NCBI GenBank assembly: GCA_004794785.1
Contig: SJOL01005910.1
Span: 340,132-404,131, forward strand
DNA length: 64,000 bases
Direction of reading: 5' to 3'
DNA from: Opisthorchis felineus
Taxonomy: Eukaryota > Platyhelminthes > Trematoda > Opisthorchiida > Opisthorchiidae
The notes beneath the pieces are model-generated. The model ran no database searches, was not told where the DNA came from, and saw only the letters and a program-made list of their open reading frames with translations. Positions within the stretch are counted from its first letter, which is position 1, and every line of letters begins with the position of its first letter. Shown here in pieces: positions 1-12,815 of the stretch. The translations under genes and the position numbers were made by a program.

Positions 1-2302
1 TGTTTCGTGAGAAGTGCATCCATAGAACTACCGTTTCATCAGCACTCATTGTATCAGAGGCATCTTTGAAGAAGTCACACAGTTGGTTTTGCACTGAGAA
101 ACGGTATTGCTGCTGGTCTTTCCGAACTATGAGGAAAGACGCAAGACTTTTGTGGTTTGATGCTGAACTCAAAGATTACGTTCCAAACCGATCCCTCTGG
201 GAGACGAACATCCGCAATACATGGATGCCACTTCCAGAATGCTTTTCGCATGATTAGACCTCTGATTACCTCGCTCCCACACACTCACCCTATAAATACC
301 TTCTGGACACCACTTAACGCATGAAAAGCATTTGAAGGCAAATAGCGAGTCGAATTTTGGTGAATCCATTACATATGCATTTATATAAAAGGTCGATGCT
401 TCCCAGTAAAGACATGTAATTGGACAGGAGATGATGGTGGTGACTAAGTTGTGCGGTCTTGTCGGATGAAGACAAAAATAATGGCATTGTCTAGATCCAC
501 ACTATAAAGCATGGTATTTATTGCTCTCCGGTCGGTGTCATTACACCAAACACTTCAGCATTTCCACATCAAGTTTTTTGTAACCAATGCTATACGTTCC
601 TCGGACTTTGTATCGCCTTCTACATATTTTGCACACCGATTGAAATAATATTCATATTTTTAGTTGGTAACATGCCCCATTTCACTGAAAAAAGTCTGTT
701 AGAAACATTTCATCATAGGTTTAAGGAAGCCGCACTACGCTGAGGAAATTTATCGAAGAATTTAGATATACTCTTAGCAGAATTACATGAATAGATGTGG
801 ACTGTTATCTAGCAGGCGAGTGCCTTTCAAAGGACTACTGATCTATTTGCACGCATTAGGTAGGTGAGTGGCAGTCAGCCTCTACGTAAGATACATGAGC
901 AGTAGAATGAATATCCCGCTAGACCATGGTTTTACACAAGCCATAATACACACTGAGACTTTGCTTGATCAAAGCTTCTTTGGTTTCTATGACAGGTTTC
1001 AAGATGGTGAGAACAGCGCTCGTTAACTCAGACGTCCGGAACATGGGAAACCATGTCCCGACAACTCTGGAAACCGCGGAACGTATTACCCTCGCCCCAA
1101 AGTTGGACAGCTGTTAGTAAATGGCCATCTTTCCTAAAAACGTCAAGCCTTACACGTCTCAAAATCAGCCGATTTCGCTCAAACAAATTTAACTTCCTTA
1201 GTCTCGGCGTTTAGTTCAATCTACCTTTGCTGCTACGGTTGTAGCTCATCTGTTTTTTCGACCACTATACATAAGAATATGTGATGTACTTGAATAATGT
1301 CGGTTTGGTTAATACCAACGCCATTACCCTCACCGCTTCCAATTTTCCTAATACTTCCCTTTGTGTTTTTCTGCTATCTCGTCTTGCTTCATGTTGACAT
1401 CATGTGGATTTTTGAAGATATTTTCGCTTTCACTAACGGGGTGATCTGTGTTCTTCATCAGGTGCTTTTCCATCTGCCTTGCTTGTGCTTATCGAGAAGA
1501 AAATCACGTATGTTTTCAGGACACAATCAAACAATCCAGGAGTGAAGAGTGAGCATTCGTCTGCTGATTTTTCAGTCAAGCTTTTGAAAAAAATCTGATT
1601 GCCCGATAGATGCATTCCATTTTGAGGTATCGTATTCTGATTAGCTTTGGCGTGTCTGTAATTCACGCTTACTTTCTTACTCCTCATCCATAATGATGCA
1701 GCGAAAACCCACGGCGGAGCGATTTCATCTGACTATAATAAGTGCACTTTGGTGGGTCGCACACCAAACATTTAAGCAGGATTGCTGAATGAAAAAGTGT
1801 GTTTGAGGTATGCGGGATAGTTTCCAAGATCCATTTAATTGCGACAACAGGACGTAAGAAATTCGACTGATATGTAATCACAATATATCTGTTGGGTTCA
1901 ACCCATGTGTTTAGCAGTGACAGTTGACAGAGTGTAGGTTAAAGTGGGGCAACCAATGAAAAATCACTCTTTAGTGACCATTGAAACGTGACAATATGAT
2001 ATAAATATCTTGAACACACGATTAGTTATTGGCTAATGGGTCGGGCCAAAAGCCATACTTGGGTAACTCGTTTGCTGCTGAGCTACGTGACCTGAACTTG
2101 ATTGGCCTAGCTACCGCTAGGTCGTCAGTGGTCACATCTTAACGGACAAACATTCATGTCAAAAGATTTTGATCCACAGGTTCACGGTACCACCGCAAGG
2201 GCTAGCAGTGTCAACCACTCTGAACGGAGACTTCGAAAACAAGCTACTCAGCATCCCATTCGAATGCGGAGACTACAGGCCGCAAACAAAAATATATGAA
2301 CG
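1..2302. other. non-coding stretch, nothing recognised
   Basis: Only short open frames of up to about 84 codons on either strand, with no recognisable domain, repeat or RNA. A hydrophobic plus-strand frame at 1297-1545 has no splice context and a composition expected by chance. If the TRPC gene at 13-15 kb continues leftward, this stretch would be intron or would hold membrane exons I failed to recognise. Confidence 0.5.
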
Positions 2303-2490
2303 AATCATTCAGCTGTAACATTCTTTCAAGGCCTAGCTACCAGGCCTCCCCAAGGAAGCATGAGCGCTCAGCTACTGCCCGATCGCCCAATCCTACAGAG
2401 GAGCAATTAGGATTTTGGAGTTGAGTTCGAGCCACAGAATTTCCGGTCAGTAAGTTCTCAACCTAACCACTTAACTATCTCCAGCCTCCC
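2303..2490 (-). mobile_element. tRNA-derived SINE, family B copy
   Basis: On the minus strand a tRNA-like head (roughly 2395-2480, with a GTTCGAG-type B box seen in reverse complement) is followed by a body ending near a stretch shared with the copies at 8990, 19719, 28770 and 40487. The shared body includes the reverse complement of a segment reading CTAGCTACC and GGAAGCA. The head is diverged and no target-site duplication was made out. Family membership rests on side-by-side comparison of the copies in this window. Confidence 0.6.
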
Positions 2491-3398
2491 AAATACAGAC
2501 CACAACGCAACACAAACTGCAAAAATGACCAAAATGGGTACACACTAATTAGCCAGTCGCTTGAGAGGATATCAGATATTTTTTAGAGACTATATTACCA
2601 CAAGCTGGTAAGGAGAATGTACCCACTCGACTGTGCACTGATGATGTCTCCTCGAAGAAGGAAGAAAGCTAATTGCCAAACTAGACGAACAGATCAACGG
2701 TTGCCTGATCGGCAGTAGGGATTGTGTGAATTTTATTGGTTGTGAATAACCTCCGGTGTGTTTTAGACTAAACTGACGTCTTTTGATAACGTAGCGGTTG
2801 CCAAGCTTATTCGAAATGATTGCATCCCAAAACATGTCTTCTCGCCGCGCTAACGAAAACTTTTGCAGCGGCAACCAAATGAGCTACATCAAAAAGGGGA
2901 TCACTCCCAAACGAATTGGGGCGGATAATCTTTTATCCGTTGCTGCCTCCTAGTAACTCACTTAGTTTGAGTACTTCGTTGACACCCCAAATTATGTAGC
3001 GTGAACACCGGGCAGGTGTCTGGAGTGGTCTCAAGTCAATCCACCTGAGCGGAAAACTTCTATTTTCAAAATTTCTACTAATCGTAACACAAGCCATCAT
3101 GTTTCGGAGAGACAATTGTGCGTTGGACTACCACCCAATAAAATAGCTGTGCAAATTGGAACCAGACTCCTTATCTGAAAGGAAGTTTTATCGACCTTGG
3201 CAAACCGCCGTGAAGATCAAACAGGATAGGACACAATACACAGGTGTGACGGATACACGCTAAGTCTCCTGACAATTCTCTTGAGATACTCCGGTCGGAA
3301 TTCTTGAGATAACTGGTTAGAAATCCCAAGTGGTCTTGATGGAAATACCATTGCATTCAGATGTCAGGTTGAGATATTTCAGGGGCTGTTCATATTCT
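2491..3398. other. non-coding stretch, nothing recognised
   Basis: Contains only frames of 60-94 codons (the largest on the minus strand at 2590-2874) with no family resemblance and no convincing splice sites. Confidence 0.45.
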
Positions 3399-3705
3399 AG
3401 GGTCCCCATGACCCCACCTTTGCTTGGCTGGAGACATTGCAAGAAATGGCGGCTAATCGATGTCAGTGGTGTTCGTGCAGTCAGTTCCTTTCCAGATTGT
3501 CTGACTGAGCGCTTGGAGGTGTAGGCACCTCAGAATGCTTGACATAGGCCAGCACTAGGTCCCCTCACTGACCCACGCTTTTTCTCTCCCTTTCACTCTG
3601 AGGCTTTGAATATAATTGTGCGAACCTTATGGTTGTACGGCAATGAAGCATCAGTGTCGACAGTGATGTTGCTGTCCTTGATGATGGTGATGATGATGAT
3701 GATGA
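3399..3705 (+). mobile_element. 5'-truncated 3' end of a LINE (LINE-alpha family)
   Basis: This is the extreme 3' end of a non-LTR retrotransposon. It begins in the last codons of the reverse-transcriptase ORF (a GTCCCCATGACCCC stretch followed by the GGAGACATTGCAAGAAATGG block). It continues through the shared 3' untranslated region and finishes in a GAT/GGT trinucleotide tail at about 3678-3705. The same blocks recur in order at 53900-54190 and 39960-40215. The short length and the simple-repeat tail fit the usual 5' truncation of LINE insertions. No target-site duplication is obvious. Confidence 0.75.
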
Positions 3706-6700
3706 AACCCATAGGGTACTGCGTTGTCTTCCCGTTGAATCATTGCCATATGTCTGTCGAAACGCCTAAAGAATTCTTTTGCGTCATCTTCAGCTTCGAA
3801 CAATGCTCAGAAGGTGAAAAAGCAACAGGTTTTGCCATCAGTGCTGATTACTTTGATATTCATAATAGTTTGAACTAGGAATATGTACAAAAGTATTGGA
3901 GTTGGCTGTAAAGCCCAGCTCCTGTGGAGAAGGATCGGAATTACTACTCCATGAGGATGTTGCCTGTTGTTTAGACGATCATTACTAATTGTCTGCGACG
4001 CCCTACGCACCCGGTTAGTAAGTGGAAATTTGGGATAGTTCGAATTCGCATCGACACCACTCTATTTGGGTCAGTCATATTCATGTGAAAGCCAAATCCC
4101 TCTGTTTAATCCACATCCAGGGAGCAGAACTGGATTCGAGTTACCCTCTCGGTGAAGCTAACTGCTGTCACTCTACAAGGATTTTAACTCTGAGTACCTG
4201 ATATAATGCGATTTGTTACAAATGATTCATCAGAGCCTGGTGGACACATCTGAATTGTGACTTTTGAAATGTACGAACATCTCGAGCGTTGAGTCGATAA
4301 CTGACCTGGCTGTCAGGACTATAACCTCTCTAGTACGATCGACCAAAGTGCACACTAAACCTTTTTTGAAATACAAGGATGTGGAAGATTAGGGAATTGT
4401 TATTGTGCACGGATAATACTGTGATGTACAAAATACTTCGAAGTAAAGCCAAGAAGTCTTACAAATACATGTATATTTGTATTCGACCTTTCCTTCAAAG
4501 AGGCAGTAGCAGATTTGGATGCAAATTGCTCACAAAAAGCAGCCAGCAGGAACCAGCCTATAAAATCACAGTATCCTAAGATAGTATCTTGATATTTTAT
4601 GGTAAATACCGCTAGAGAACGACTAGTTGATGTTACATAAAAGGATATCCGGACGTTAGAAATTCAAAGTGAGCTACAAACAATTGTTACGCCGCCATTT
4701 TGCTTGTATTTCTTGCTTTCGGATTCAATCCGGCTGTTTTCTGTGCTAGCTGATCACCCCCTTTCGAACGCTTTTTATAGGTTATCGACGTTAACATCTG
4801 CGGATGACATTTTTGTGAACTCATCAACAGGCTGCGCACAATTTGTTGTAAACATCTCTTCCAAAAAGTTATACGCGAAAGCTGTTTAGACACTATGCTA
4901 AATGTTGACTAAACGTCAGAACAGGTTGTGTAATAAGAGTCATGTACAGATGGAAAAGGTCTCGGAAGAAAAAGTCTTTTTATTTGGTGTCCCTTCCGGG
5001 AAATGGCACTGTACCTGTACCCCTGATTATGTTGTACACTGATTTTATTTAGGATGCTAGGTAAAGTGGAAAAAAACTTTCTGGAGATCCCCAAAGCAAT
5101 TTGATTTCAGCAAACTCAACGGAGAACCTAACACTCAGTGCCCAAACGCAAATTGCCGGTTTTATGAATAGAGGGTGTGATCGACATCAGAACGCCGATG
5201 AAATGAACCTTTCCAAGACCTACCTCACCCTTTTTTAGATAACAGAATCTTTGCATGAAAATGCTACAGTCCACTTCAATCTTCTCAGTAGAGATTCACT
5301 TGTCCAACTTTGATTTTCAAGCAATTTTGAAAAAAAAAAATTACTCGGTTTCGTGACGAACTTTCAGGAAAAGGGTCCGTTAGCAACCCGAAACCGTTCA
5401 GAAAATTTGTACACCGGACTAATGAGAGATTAGCAATAATCACTCTCTTCTCGGAGTATGTTTGATAGCACTACCGATTGTGAACTTCATATTGAAGTAG
5501 AACTTCAATGATAGCGTTTTGCTTGTTTTCTGACCGTTCGTCGCCCAAGGTTCTGTATCACTAACATTGATGGATGTATGCTGCACGTTGAATTACCCAG
5601 ATGGGAGTGGGTTGTCGATGGATCAGTAGATCGGCGTTGTCAACTTACTACAGCTGATTGTCCGAATACAACGCGTGCGACCTATCGGTTACGCTTCTCG
5701 GTTTGATGTGGGATCAACGCAAGCCCCCATACTACTGACAAAAGCTATGCTCAGCTTCCAGTAATCCGCCACCTTCCCCCCCCCCAATCCCCGGAAAGGA
5801 GCCACCACGAACAAAGAAGCATTTTTGGTCTCTTCCGGTGAGGTAGACTGTCTTCGAGAGAGTAGTCGTAAACTCCAAACTAAGTGTCAGAGTTCGTGGA
5901 AACATTTCCGATTTGCAATAACTTCAATAAATGATTTGTGTAAATATAGAAATATGAAATGAACGTAATGTAATAATTCCAATTTCAACGACGAGTTTTA
6001 GTCGTCGTTTTGAAACAAACAGCCTGGAAAATTCTGTGGTATTACTTAATTTTTTTTCTCGCTTCTGACAACAGCCTCGACAGAATCTTCATTCTTATCC
6101 AACTATACTTCGGCGCAAGCAGTGTCACGCACAAGAAACACGAAAAAACCGACGTCGACTGACGAGAAGAAGAGGTAATAAATTATCAACAAATCATCTG
6201 CGCAGTCTTTGTTATTCGTGGTTGTCCAATTTTGTCGAAGCTTTATCTGATTCCAAATTTACGCTGCTGATATTCGGCAGCGCATTATTTGCTCCCCTTC
6301 CAAGCGTTTGTGTTCCAAGTGTGCGTTGTCCGCATGGTGTCAGGAAAAATTGTGTCTGAAGTCTGTCTTGATTTGAAAGATTGTTCAGTTGCATTTAGTC
6401 TTCGGCTGCCAAATCAGGGGCGCAGTTTTAGTATAGTCGAGTGGCTGGCTGTAGCTTGTCTGAGACGAAGTGGTGTGCCAGAATAGTCAGAGCCAGAAAT
6501 AAAGCCTGTCGGGTTAAGGTAGTTGGAGCGAGTGTCTCCCATTCCAAATTCCTGCTTACACAAACGATCTTCTCGCTTTCCTATTGGAAAAGTGTGCGAT
6601 TCTCATCGCACATGGCTTGAAACCCTGACAAAAACATGGTACGTAGCTGATCTGAGTGGCGAGCTCGCTGTCACATCTTAGCCGGACTGCCAAGCTAATT

Positions 6701-6772
6701 TTTCTATCTGCTATCGCGCACCGGGCTTATCGCGAATGAGGTTAGCCAATGATGACGAAACGTTACCACTGC
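3706..6772. other. non-coding stretch, nothing recognised
   Basis: About 3 kb with only short chance-length frames. It includes an A-run near 5328-5340 and a C-run near 5778. A possible degraded tRNA-like segment near 4120-4180 (an ATTCGAG block) is too weak to call. Confidence 0.45.
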
Positions 6773-6833
6773 TGAGATCTCGCTCAGATATATTAATTAA
6801 TTGTTTTTGAAAGGCATTTCATTGTTCTTGACA
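6773..6833 (+). repeat. repeat D, left copy
   Basis: A block of about 60 bp around CTCGCTCAG, TTGTTTTTGAAAGGCAT and TTGTTCTTGA. It is repeated with substitutions at 7212-7276 in the same orientation. The two copies flank a family A unit. Confidence 0.55.
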
Positions 6834-6845
6834 GAACAATATTCG

Positions 6846-7138
6846 TACAGTTGCCAAGCGGCTTTGTCCATTCGGAGACTCATCCGGTGGGTGTAGTCCG
6901 GGTTTCCGTTAACTTCATGTTCTACTTGAACCCAAGTTGGCCACATTTCGCCAACTACACTGATTTGCAAACGAATTTGGCTTCGACGGGGGACCCAACT
7001 GTATCCCAGCTAAATCGCTCGTTTTTAATATACTTCAACTGGATGTGCTGCACGAGGGTCGCCCCAGGTTTCATTTGGAGCGAAATTCAGGATATCACAG
7101 GACATTGTCTAGACGGAACAGACTACTCATGACGTCTG
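6846..7138 (+). repeat. dispersed repeat family A, copy 1
   Basis: Matches family A from the GGCTTTGTCC region through the blocks around CATGTTCTACTTGAACCCAA, GATTTGCAAACGAATTTGG, AATCGCTCGTTT, ACTGGATGTGCTGCACGAGG and ACAGACTACTCATGA. The end of the unit already contains the first bases of a following unit (TACTCAT), as expected if copies derive from a head-to-tail array. An incidental frame at 6851-7132 is open but is shared only as degenerate peptide among copies. Confidence 0.7.
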
Positions 7139-7211
7139 CAGCAAGCCGGAACAGACCTGCCTCTCCACCGCCTTCGGACAAGAGCTGCAAAAGCACCTCT
7201 CTAGCGACGGT

Positions 7212-7276
7212 GAGGATGTCTCGCTCAGTAGTGTTATTTCACCGTTTTTGAAAGGTGTCTGTTTGTTGTTGATAAG
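7212..7276 (+). repeat. repeat D, right copy
   Basis: Second copy of the block at 6773-6833, with CTCGCTCAGTAG, CCGTTTTTGAAAGG and TTGTTGTTGATAAG in the same order. Confidence 0.55.
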
Positions 7277-8628
7277 ACTAAATGAGGCTTTCTCGCACCC
7301 AGTAGTCACCCACACCGTTTCTTTCAACTCAACCGGGACGTTCTCATTTCATTGCTGTGTGACATTTTGGCGTCATGATCCACAAATAAACAATTGTCTT
7401 CCAAGATTTTTAGTAACTTACAAGAATTGGCACAGTCAAACCCGTACATGCCCGATGGATATGATGTAATGACTGAACGTAACAAAAGAATTAGTTCCGA
7501 ACCAAGAAGTGCAAAGAGGTAAGGAAGAACTCCAGCTTGCCTTTGCAATACCGACCGCGGGACAGTGTATCTGAATTTGAATTGGTATCGCTAATCTGAC
7601 CAGCTCTTGAGTAACATAAACGCCATCCAGTCTTCAGATAACTACCAACCCACCAATGTCGGACAGTTCTGTCCGGCTCTGACTGTTCAAGTCTTTGCTG
7701 TGTTATCCTGAACAGTGCGGAATAAAGGCCTGGAAATGACGAGCCTATCAACGCCACTAAAAGGACGCGCGGCCAATCAGTGTCCTAGATACAGTTACAG
7801 GATTCAGCGAGGGCTGTGCAAACTGGATCAGTTGGCGGATGACTCAGAACCATGGCCACCTATAAGGTGTACCACACTGAATGTTTTGCCAATCAGCTTT
7901 TGTCCACTTGCATCTGGTTCAAATTATGACCGAAAAATTGAGTTTGTGTGTGCATCGGTCCGAAAGTTTACGAACGTGCGTCAAATTTACCAAAAAAAAT
8001 GTTGTGCAACATATTACGACGTTAGGATTATTCCAGTAGGACCAGAAAAAGAGACAGAGAGCTTCTGCTTCTAGGAAAACTCAATAAGTTTCGTAAAACT
8101 AATACCCGAATTCGCAAATATCTAAAATTTAAAGTTCATTCTATCTAACAGGGATGAAGAGATTTCAAGTTTAAAGAAGATTACGTGTCACGGTTACAAG
8201 GTTTTTCTCACTATGGTGTGAGCTGATGGAAATGATATCGATACACCTTGAGGAGAATAATGGAAGGCAGAGTAACGTGGTTGCAAATTGCTGATACACC
8301 GTAGTAAATTGAATTTGTCCATCGTCTGTTTGCAAAGGTATAAGAGAATCTAACTGATCGTTGTTTATTAAACTTGTGTGATTCCGCTGTTCAACCTGGA
8401 ACGCCATGCAAAACAACCAGTTCACACATTTTCTGACTCGAGTTACATCACTTTCAGAGTTCCTTAAATTTTCCTTTTTTGGGTTGGAGTAGGCGGATGT
8501 TGCAAACAGTGGTTAAAATTTGTTCTTCATGAAAGAGAAGAGATGAGTTTGTGTTTGCTTTTTTTTAGTATAACCAATGAATTTGTTTTATATCATCCTC
8601 GGTACGTGATAGGACGTTATTTTCTTTG
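7277..8628. other. non-coding stretch, nothing recognised
   Basis: Contains one plus-strand frame of 119 codons at 7715-8074 without a recognised domain, and a small perfect hairpin, CGGACAG-TT-CTGTCCG, near 7657-7672. Nothing here supports a gene. Confidence 0.4.
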
Positions 8629-8654
8629 GTGTGTGTGTGTGCGTGTGCGTGTGC
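8629..8654 (+). repeat. (GT)n microsatellite with GC interruptions
   Basis: A run of GT units interrupted by GC dinucleotides, followed by CCTGTTC. It is a simple dinucleotide repeat in otherwise unremarkable sequence. Confidence 0.9.
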
Positions 8655-8989
8655 CTGTTCAACCGTTTAAACAGTGAAAATGAAAACAAAAGTTCCGCAT
8701 CGACTTCTAGGAAATTAAGAGCAATGCTTGACTGGTTTCCCATAACACGGGACATATTGAGTGCTCCTGTATTTTTGACGATACCATTAGTGAGAGAATG
8801 TTTAACAATCGATTATGGCTGCGTTAACATGTGAGTTACATGAGACAATAATCAGAATAGGATGACCCGTGTTTGATTGAATGATGGCTCAGCGAGGGAA
8901 ATATATTGTACCAACTATAGTTGACCCCGTTGTTGTTGGGAGGGTGTTTACTCTGACCTACCAAAACTTGATCCTAACTAATTAATAAA

Positions 8990-9178
8990 TAATAATCTTT
9001 CAGTTGCAGCACCCCTCCAGTGCCTAGCTGCCATGTCACCCGAAGGAAGCACTAGGACTGAGTTACTACCAGATTGCCCAGGCCTAGACAGGAGCGATCG
9101 AGATGCAGAGGTTGGTTTCGATCCACGGACCATCGGGTTAGTAGTAGCCTTTACCACTGAGCTATCTCGGGTTCAACC
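8990..9178 (-). mobile_element. tRNA-derived SINE, family B copy
   Basis: Read on the minus strand, the head is tRNA-like. An A-box-like AGCTCAGTGGT occurs near 9160-9170 and a B-box-like GGATCGAAACC near 9115-9125. The body contains GACAGGAGCGATCGAGATGC (plus-strand wording), then CTAGCTGCCATG and the TTCAGTTGCAGC end block. This is one of the best preserved copies here. The spacing of the two boxes fits an internal RNA polymerase III promoter derived from a tRNA. Activity cannot be judged from sequence. Confidence 0.75.
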
Positions 9179-10534
9179 TACAGTAGAGTTAATCAAAATA
9201 CTGTGTGGTCTCCCATTGTTTCCTTTATCCAAGGTGATTGGAAATGTATAGGAATAAATCAAACTAGTTGGACTTTCGATGTTTGTTCTAAATGGATGAA
9301 GAAAAAAATACAAGGAAGGCGAGTAAAACCCCATGCTTTTTCACAGAATTCGCTGTCCACGGACAGCCAAATAGAGTCCATCTATGTTATGGAGTGATAA
9401 AATTTTCGTACTCCAGTTACAGCCCTCCAAATCGGCCAAGAGTCACCTTGTCTTCCGCTGACGTCACCAACAGTTGGAATTTCGTATTTTCATCATGAAG
9501 TGATTCGTAATATAGTCTTCTCTCCTCAGTATTCTAACACCCAATCCTTTTACACGGCCTTGTAAAGAAAGACCTCCGTTTGCTTTCTCCTAGTTGTTCA
9601 ACAATCATGTGATTTTTCTGGATAGGTCACCAGGAATGACCGACCGATCCGGCTCATTCTACGCATGAGTTTGACTCATACGGAGAGATGCTGGAAATCT
9701 TAGCATTGCCCAAAGAGAATTCACTCATTTTTTTTTATAAATTCAAGCGGCCACTTTTGTCTACTGTTGCGTCTTTACTCTTGAGGTAAATAGTCCCAGA
9801 ACAAGCATAACTTTCCCACTAGGAAGTAAGGCTTTACGATGCGGACTACTGAATTTTAGAGTGGAGACAAATTGCACCACACTTTTTTCCCTATCAGTAG
9901 TATAGAAAACTGATACTCTTACGTATAATATATAGCGAGCAGGCTGCCTTAGGATTCCTTTGCGCTGATATTCAATAAAGTTTTTTTTCGCTACGAGTAC
10001 TGGAAATTTCAACATAGACATGAGTTCAGAGTCGTGCTCCAGTCTCAACTAATATTAAGAATCACTTGCCCAGATTTTCACTGTATATTACATCCTTGAA
10101 ATCTCTGAGTGCCCGATAGAGTCCAAGCAATGTAAATCGCGGATGCAACCTGAATCATATATATACATATATACATATATATGTATATAATGTGCTACAG
10201 GCAGCTGTATTCTGACAAACTCAGTGAAACCAGGAGGGAAACGATCGCTGTTTGCGGTTTTCGAAGGGCGGTGTGCATCCCTCTGACAGCCACGTGGTAC
10301 GTTCGATCTCTGAAGCCAATTGAGTTCTCCCTTTGAGGAACGCTTGGGAGCAAGCAAGCCGTCACGAACGAAGGGCAACTGCATTTGCTTCAGCTTCGGT
10401 ACTGACGGACAGCCAAAGACACGAGACCAAATCTCGATTGAAAATTACCTAATCTCCCCACATCGCCACAGCTCAAATGAAGAAGAATTTCATAAGGTGA
10501 GTGAAAATTCAATCTGAGGATCATTCACTTAAAT
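9179..10534. other. non-coding stretch with an AT-rich palindromic tract
   Basis: Apart from a TATATACA/TGTATATA palindromic tract at about 10156-10192, nothing is recognised. The minus-strand frames at 9761-10048 and 10088-10384 are 95-98 codons long but have no recognised domain. Confidence 0.4.
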
Positions 10535-10800
10535 AGCCAGTCAATACGTGACCACACAATGTGGTTTCTGTGGTTGAAGTATGGGAGGCGCTATATCCTG
10601 TCCAGTCGCACTGCAGTTCAGGCGCTAGTGGCCAAACGGTTAAATCGTGGGTTCGAAGCTGCCTGAAGTTTTGTGAGGTGGGCACTACTTATGACCCCAG
10701 TGAAGGATGAAATTTCTGTTTCTCGACTTTTCAGCGCGGACTGGCTTCACTAACAGGATGAAATCTCATTTGAAAACCACCTGCTTCCACTCTCTCGTTG
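10535..10800 (+). mobile_element. tRNA-derived SINE, family C copy
   Basis: Family C has a tRNA-like head with a B box (here TGGGTTCGAAGC near 10650) preceded by a block like GTGGCCAAACGGTTAA. The conserved body runs TTTTGTGAGGTGGGCACTAC, AAGGATGAAATTTCTG, TTTTCAGCGCGGACTGGCTT, and a CAGGATGAAATCTC end. The same order is seen at 18478, 24280, 36350 and 48250 and in reverse at 11700. The copy is diverged and no insertion-site duplication was found. Confidence 0.7.
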
Positions 10801-11699
10801 ACGTTCATATGGTAGAGGAAAACTGGTCAACTAATCGCATACAGAGGTTTCAAAGAAGTTCCGAAATGTCTTGAGTGACACCTGAATCACTTATTATTGT
10901 ATGAATACATTTTCTGTGGGTATAAAGTAGCCGGCAGTTGGTCAAGCTATGATTCTTTCATCTCAAGCAATGTGGCAGTCCTGGTACCCACCAATGTTCA
11001 TTTTCTATTCACTAGGTCAGTAACGGCTAACGTTCCGGAGAAACAGTACTGACGCAGTTGAAAGATTCTTCGGCCTTGAAAGCTATACCAGGAATATGGA
11101 GAAAATATGTATGTTACTTGATCGGTTGGTCCCACGCTCACTTAAGTGCGTGACCATTCCATCACGATAAGAAAGACTTCGTTATCATCAGCAGTATAGA
11201 AAGCCATCGTTACCTGACCGTAAAGTGCGTAGGCATTTAATCTGTATGCACCACTGCGGAGTGAAGCGGGATATTGTATCCCAAGTGATTAAACTCACTC
11301 ATGTTCGTTATCTGAACACAACTTTGCACGAAGTGGCAATGCGCGTAATTTTGTCCAAAAGTGTTTGCACATCAACTTCGTTTGTGTCAGAAACATAGAT
11401 CTCCTATCTTCCCATTACAAAAAATGCCATTCACTGATTGGAACAACAAACAGACGGAGAGCAAGAGAGAGCGGAAGTGGCCACATGAAAAAAGCTGCAA
11501 ATTTAATTAGTTTACTGAAATGTTTACCTATCCATATTCTCGGTTGAAATGTGACTAGCGTGAACGGGTGACACAGTCGTAACGCAATTGCCCTAAACTG
11601 AAATAGCCAGATATCTGGCTCATAATCCCACGATGTCTTTCTTCCTCGTTCATGCAGCGTTGAGAATCTCAGGCAACTACCATGATTGTTGGTATTGTT
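10801..11699. other. non-coding stretch, nothing recognised
   Basis: Only chance-length frames. A perfect CACTTAAGTG palindrome occurs near 11137-11146. The last 150 bp before the SINE at 11700 may be an extension of that element. Confidence 0.4.
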
Positions 11700-11898
11700 A
11701 GGGGGTCTGGGAGTTTTCAATCGAGATTTTATCCTGTAAGTGAAACCAATCAGTTCTGAAACGCCGACGAAAACTATACAACTGTTTCCCTTTATTGGGA
11801 ACCACCATCAATGCGCACCTCACTGGCAGATTCGAACCCGCGACCTCACGGCTAGTAGTTTGGACACCTGGCCGTTAGGTGAACAGCGGCTGATCAGA
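11700..11898 (-). mobile_element. tRNA-derived SINE, family C copy (inverted)
   Basis: On the minus strand the copy reads GATCAGCCGCTGTTCACC, CTAACGGCCAGGTGTCC, a B box within GGTCGCGGGTTCGAATC, then GTGAGGTGCGCATTGATG and ends with CAGGATAAAATCTCG. The head is closer to a tRNA than in most copies here. Confidence 0.75.
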
Positions 11899-12579
11899 AC
11901 TGTCATTAACTCGCACAGGACATATTTAACAGAAGACACTATTCAGTGCGCTCGTGATTGGAAAACGAGAATATGAGCACGAAGGAACATTTTTTCATCG
12001 ATCTGTTGAGTGCGAAACCAGTAAGCCCACTGACCGGAGACGGGAAAGTTACTTCAGAAGATCTCAGTAAATTTTCAGTGCAATCAACACAAGTCAAGTG
12101 TATGACTAAGAAGATTCTCTGATTTGCATTAGCACGACTCTTGAAACCCGACCCTTAATTTGTTCCGCAGAATTATCTTCAACACTCCTCATCCCCTCCA
12201 CTGATCAGTCGCCAGGCCGACGTAAATCTGGTATACCTTAATTTCTTGATTATTTGTTCCTGACTCGTTAATCCATTGTTATTTCTCCGTTTGCGATCAC
12301 CCTGTTGTATATCGACCGAGTTTCCAGCCTCCGTATCAAAAATACACACTGATAAATATACCGAACATTCCTGTCAGCAAATCCGTCATTTTATGATACC
12401 TTTGTACGTTTTATTATCTGTCGGAACTTGCGTTTTAGTGATAAATCCCCTTCCGCAGCAGGCTGTTGTGTTCGGAAACTGTATAGGAACTTTGGGTCGT
12501 AACACACAGTACTCCGTCACTGAAGCATCTATCGCCTGAAGAAAGGACCGCCAATAATAGTGGCAACTATTAAATAGCC
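11899..12579. other. non-coding stretch, nothing recognised
   Basis: A plus-strand frame at 12276-12539 (87 codons) lacks splice support and a recognisable domain. Confidence 0.4.
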
Positions 12580-12716
12580 CTTGTCTAGGTTTGGGCGCCT
12601 TGGCAGTATCTCATCCCACATACAAACGAGAACTTTAAGGATAAAGTTAATTTATGGCGTTAGAGCACCGGTGTGTACTACTGATATATTGCTGTTATTG
12701 ATGATTTTGATGATCA
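12580..12716 (+). mobile_element. probable LINE-alpha 3' tail fragment
   Basis: The last 60 bp resemble the terminal part of the LINE-alpha copy at 3640-3705. A GGCGTTAGAGCACCGGTGTG block is followed by TTGCTGTTATTGATGA and a short TGATGAT tail. Divergence is high, so this is less certain than the other copies. Confidence 0.4.
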
Positions 12717-12744
12717 CGTTAGGTAATTCACTTCAAGCGTTGGC

Positions 12745-12815
12745 TTATGGACTAGTGGCAGCACACCTGCCTTGCCTACCAGATGTCCACAGTTTGAATC
12801 TCGACATGGCCAAGG
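12745..12815 (+). repeat. tRNA-like sequence (tRNA pseudogene or SINE head)
   Basis: The block ACTAGTGGCAGCACACCTGC resembles a glycine-type A box region. Some 30 bp later CAGTTTGAATCTCGAC resembles a B box. No clean seven-base-pair acceptor stem closes around it, so a functional tRNA is not supported. Confidence 0.4.

Noticed and set aside
1297..1545. Hydrophobic plus-strand frame considered as a possible TRPC membrane exon
   Set aside because: It is on the wrong strand for the TRPC gene and lacks the conserved TRPC membrane motifs.
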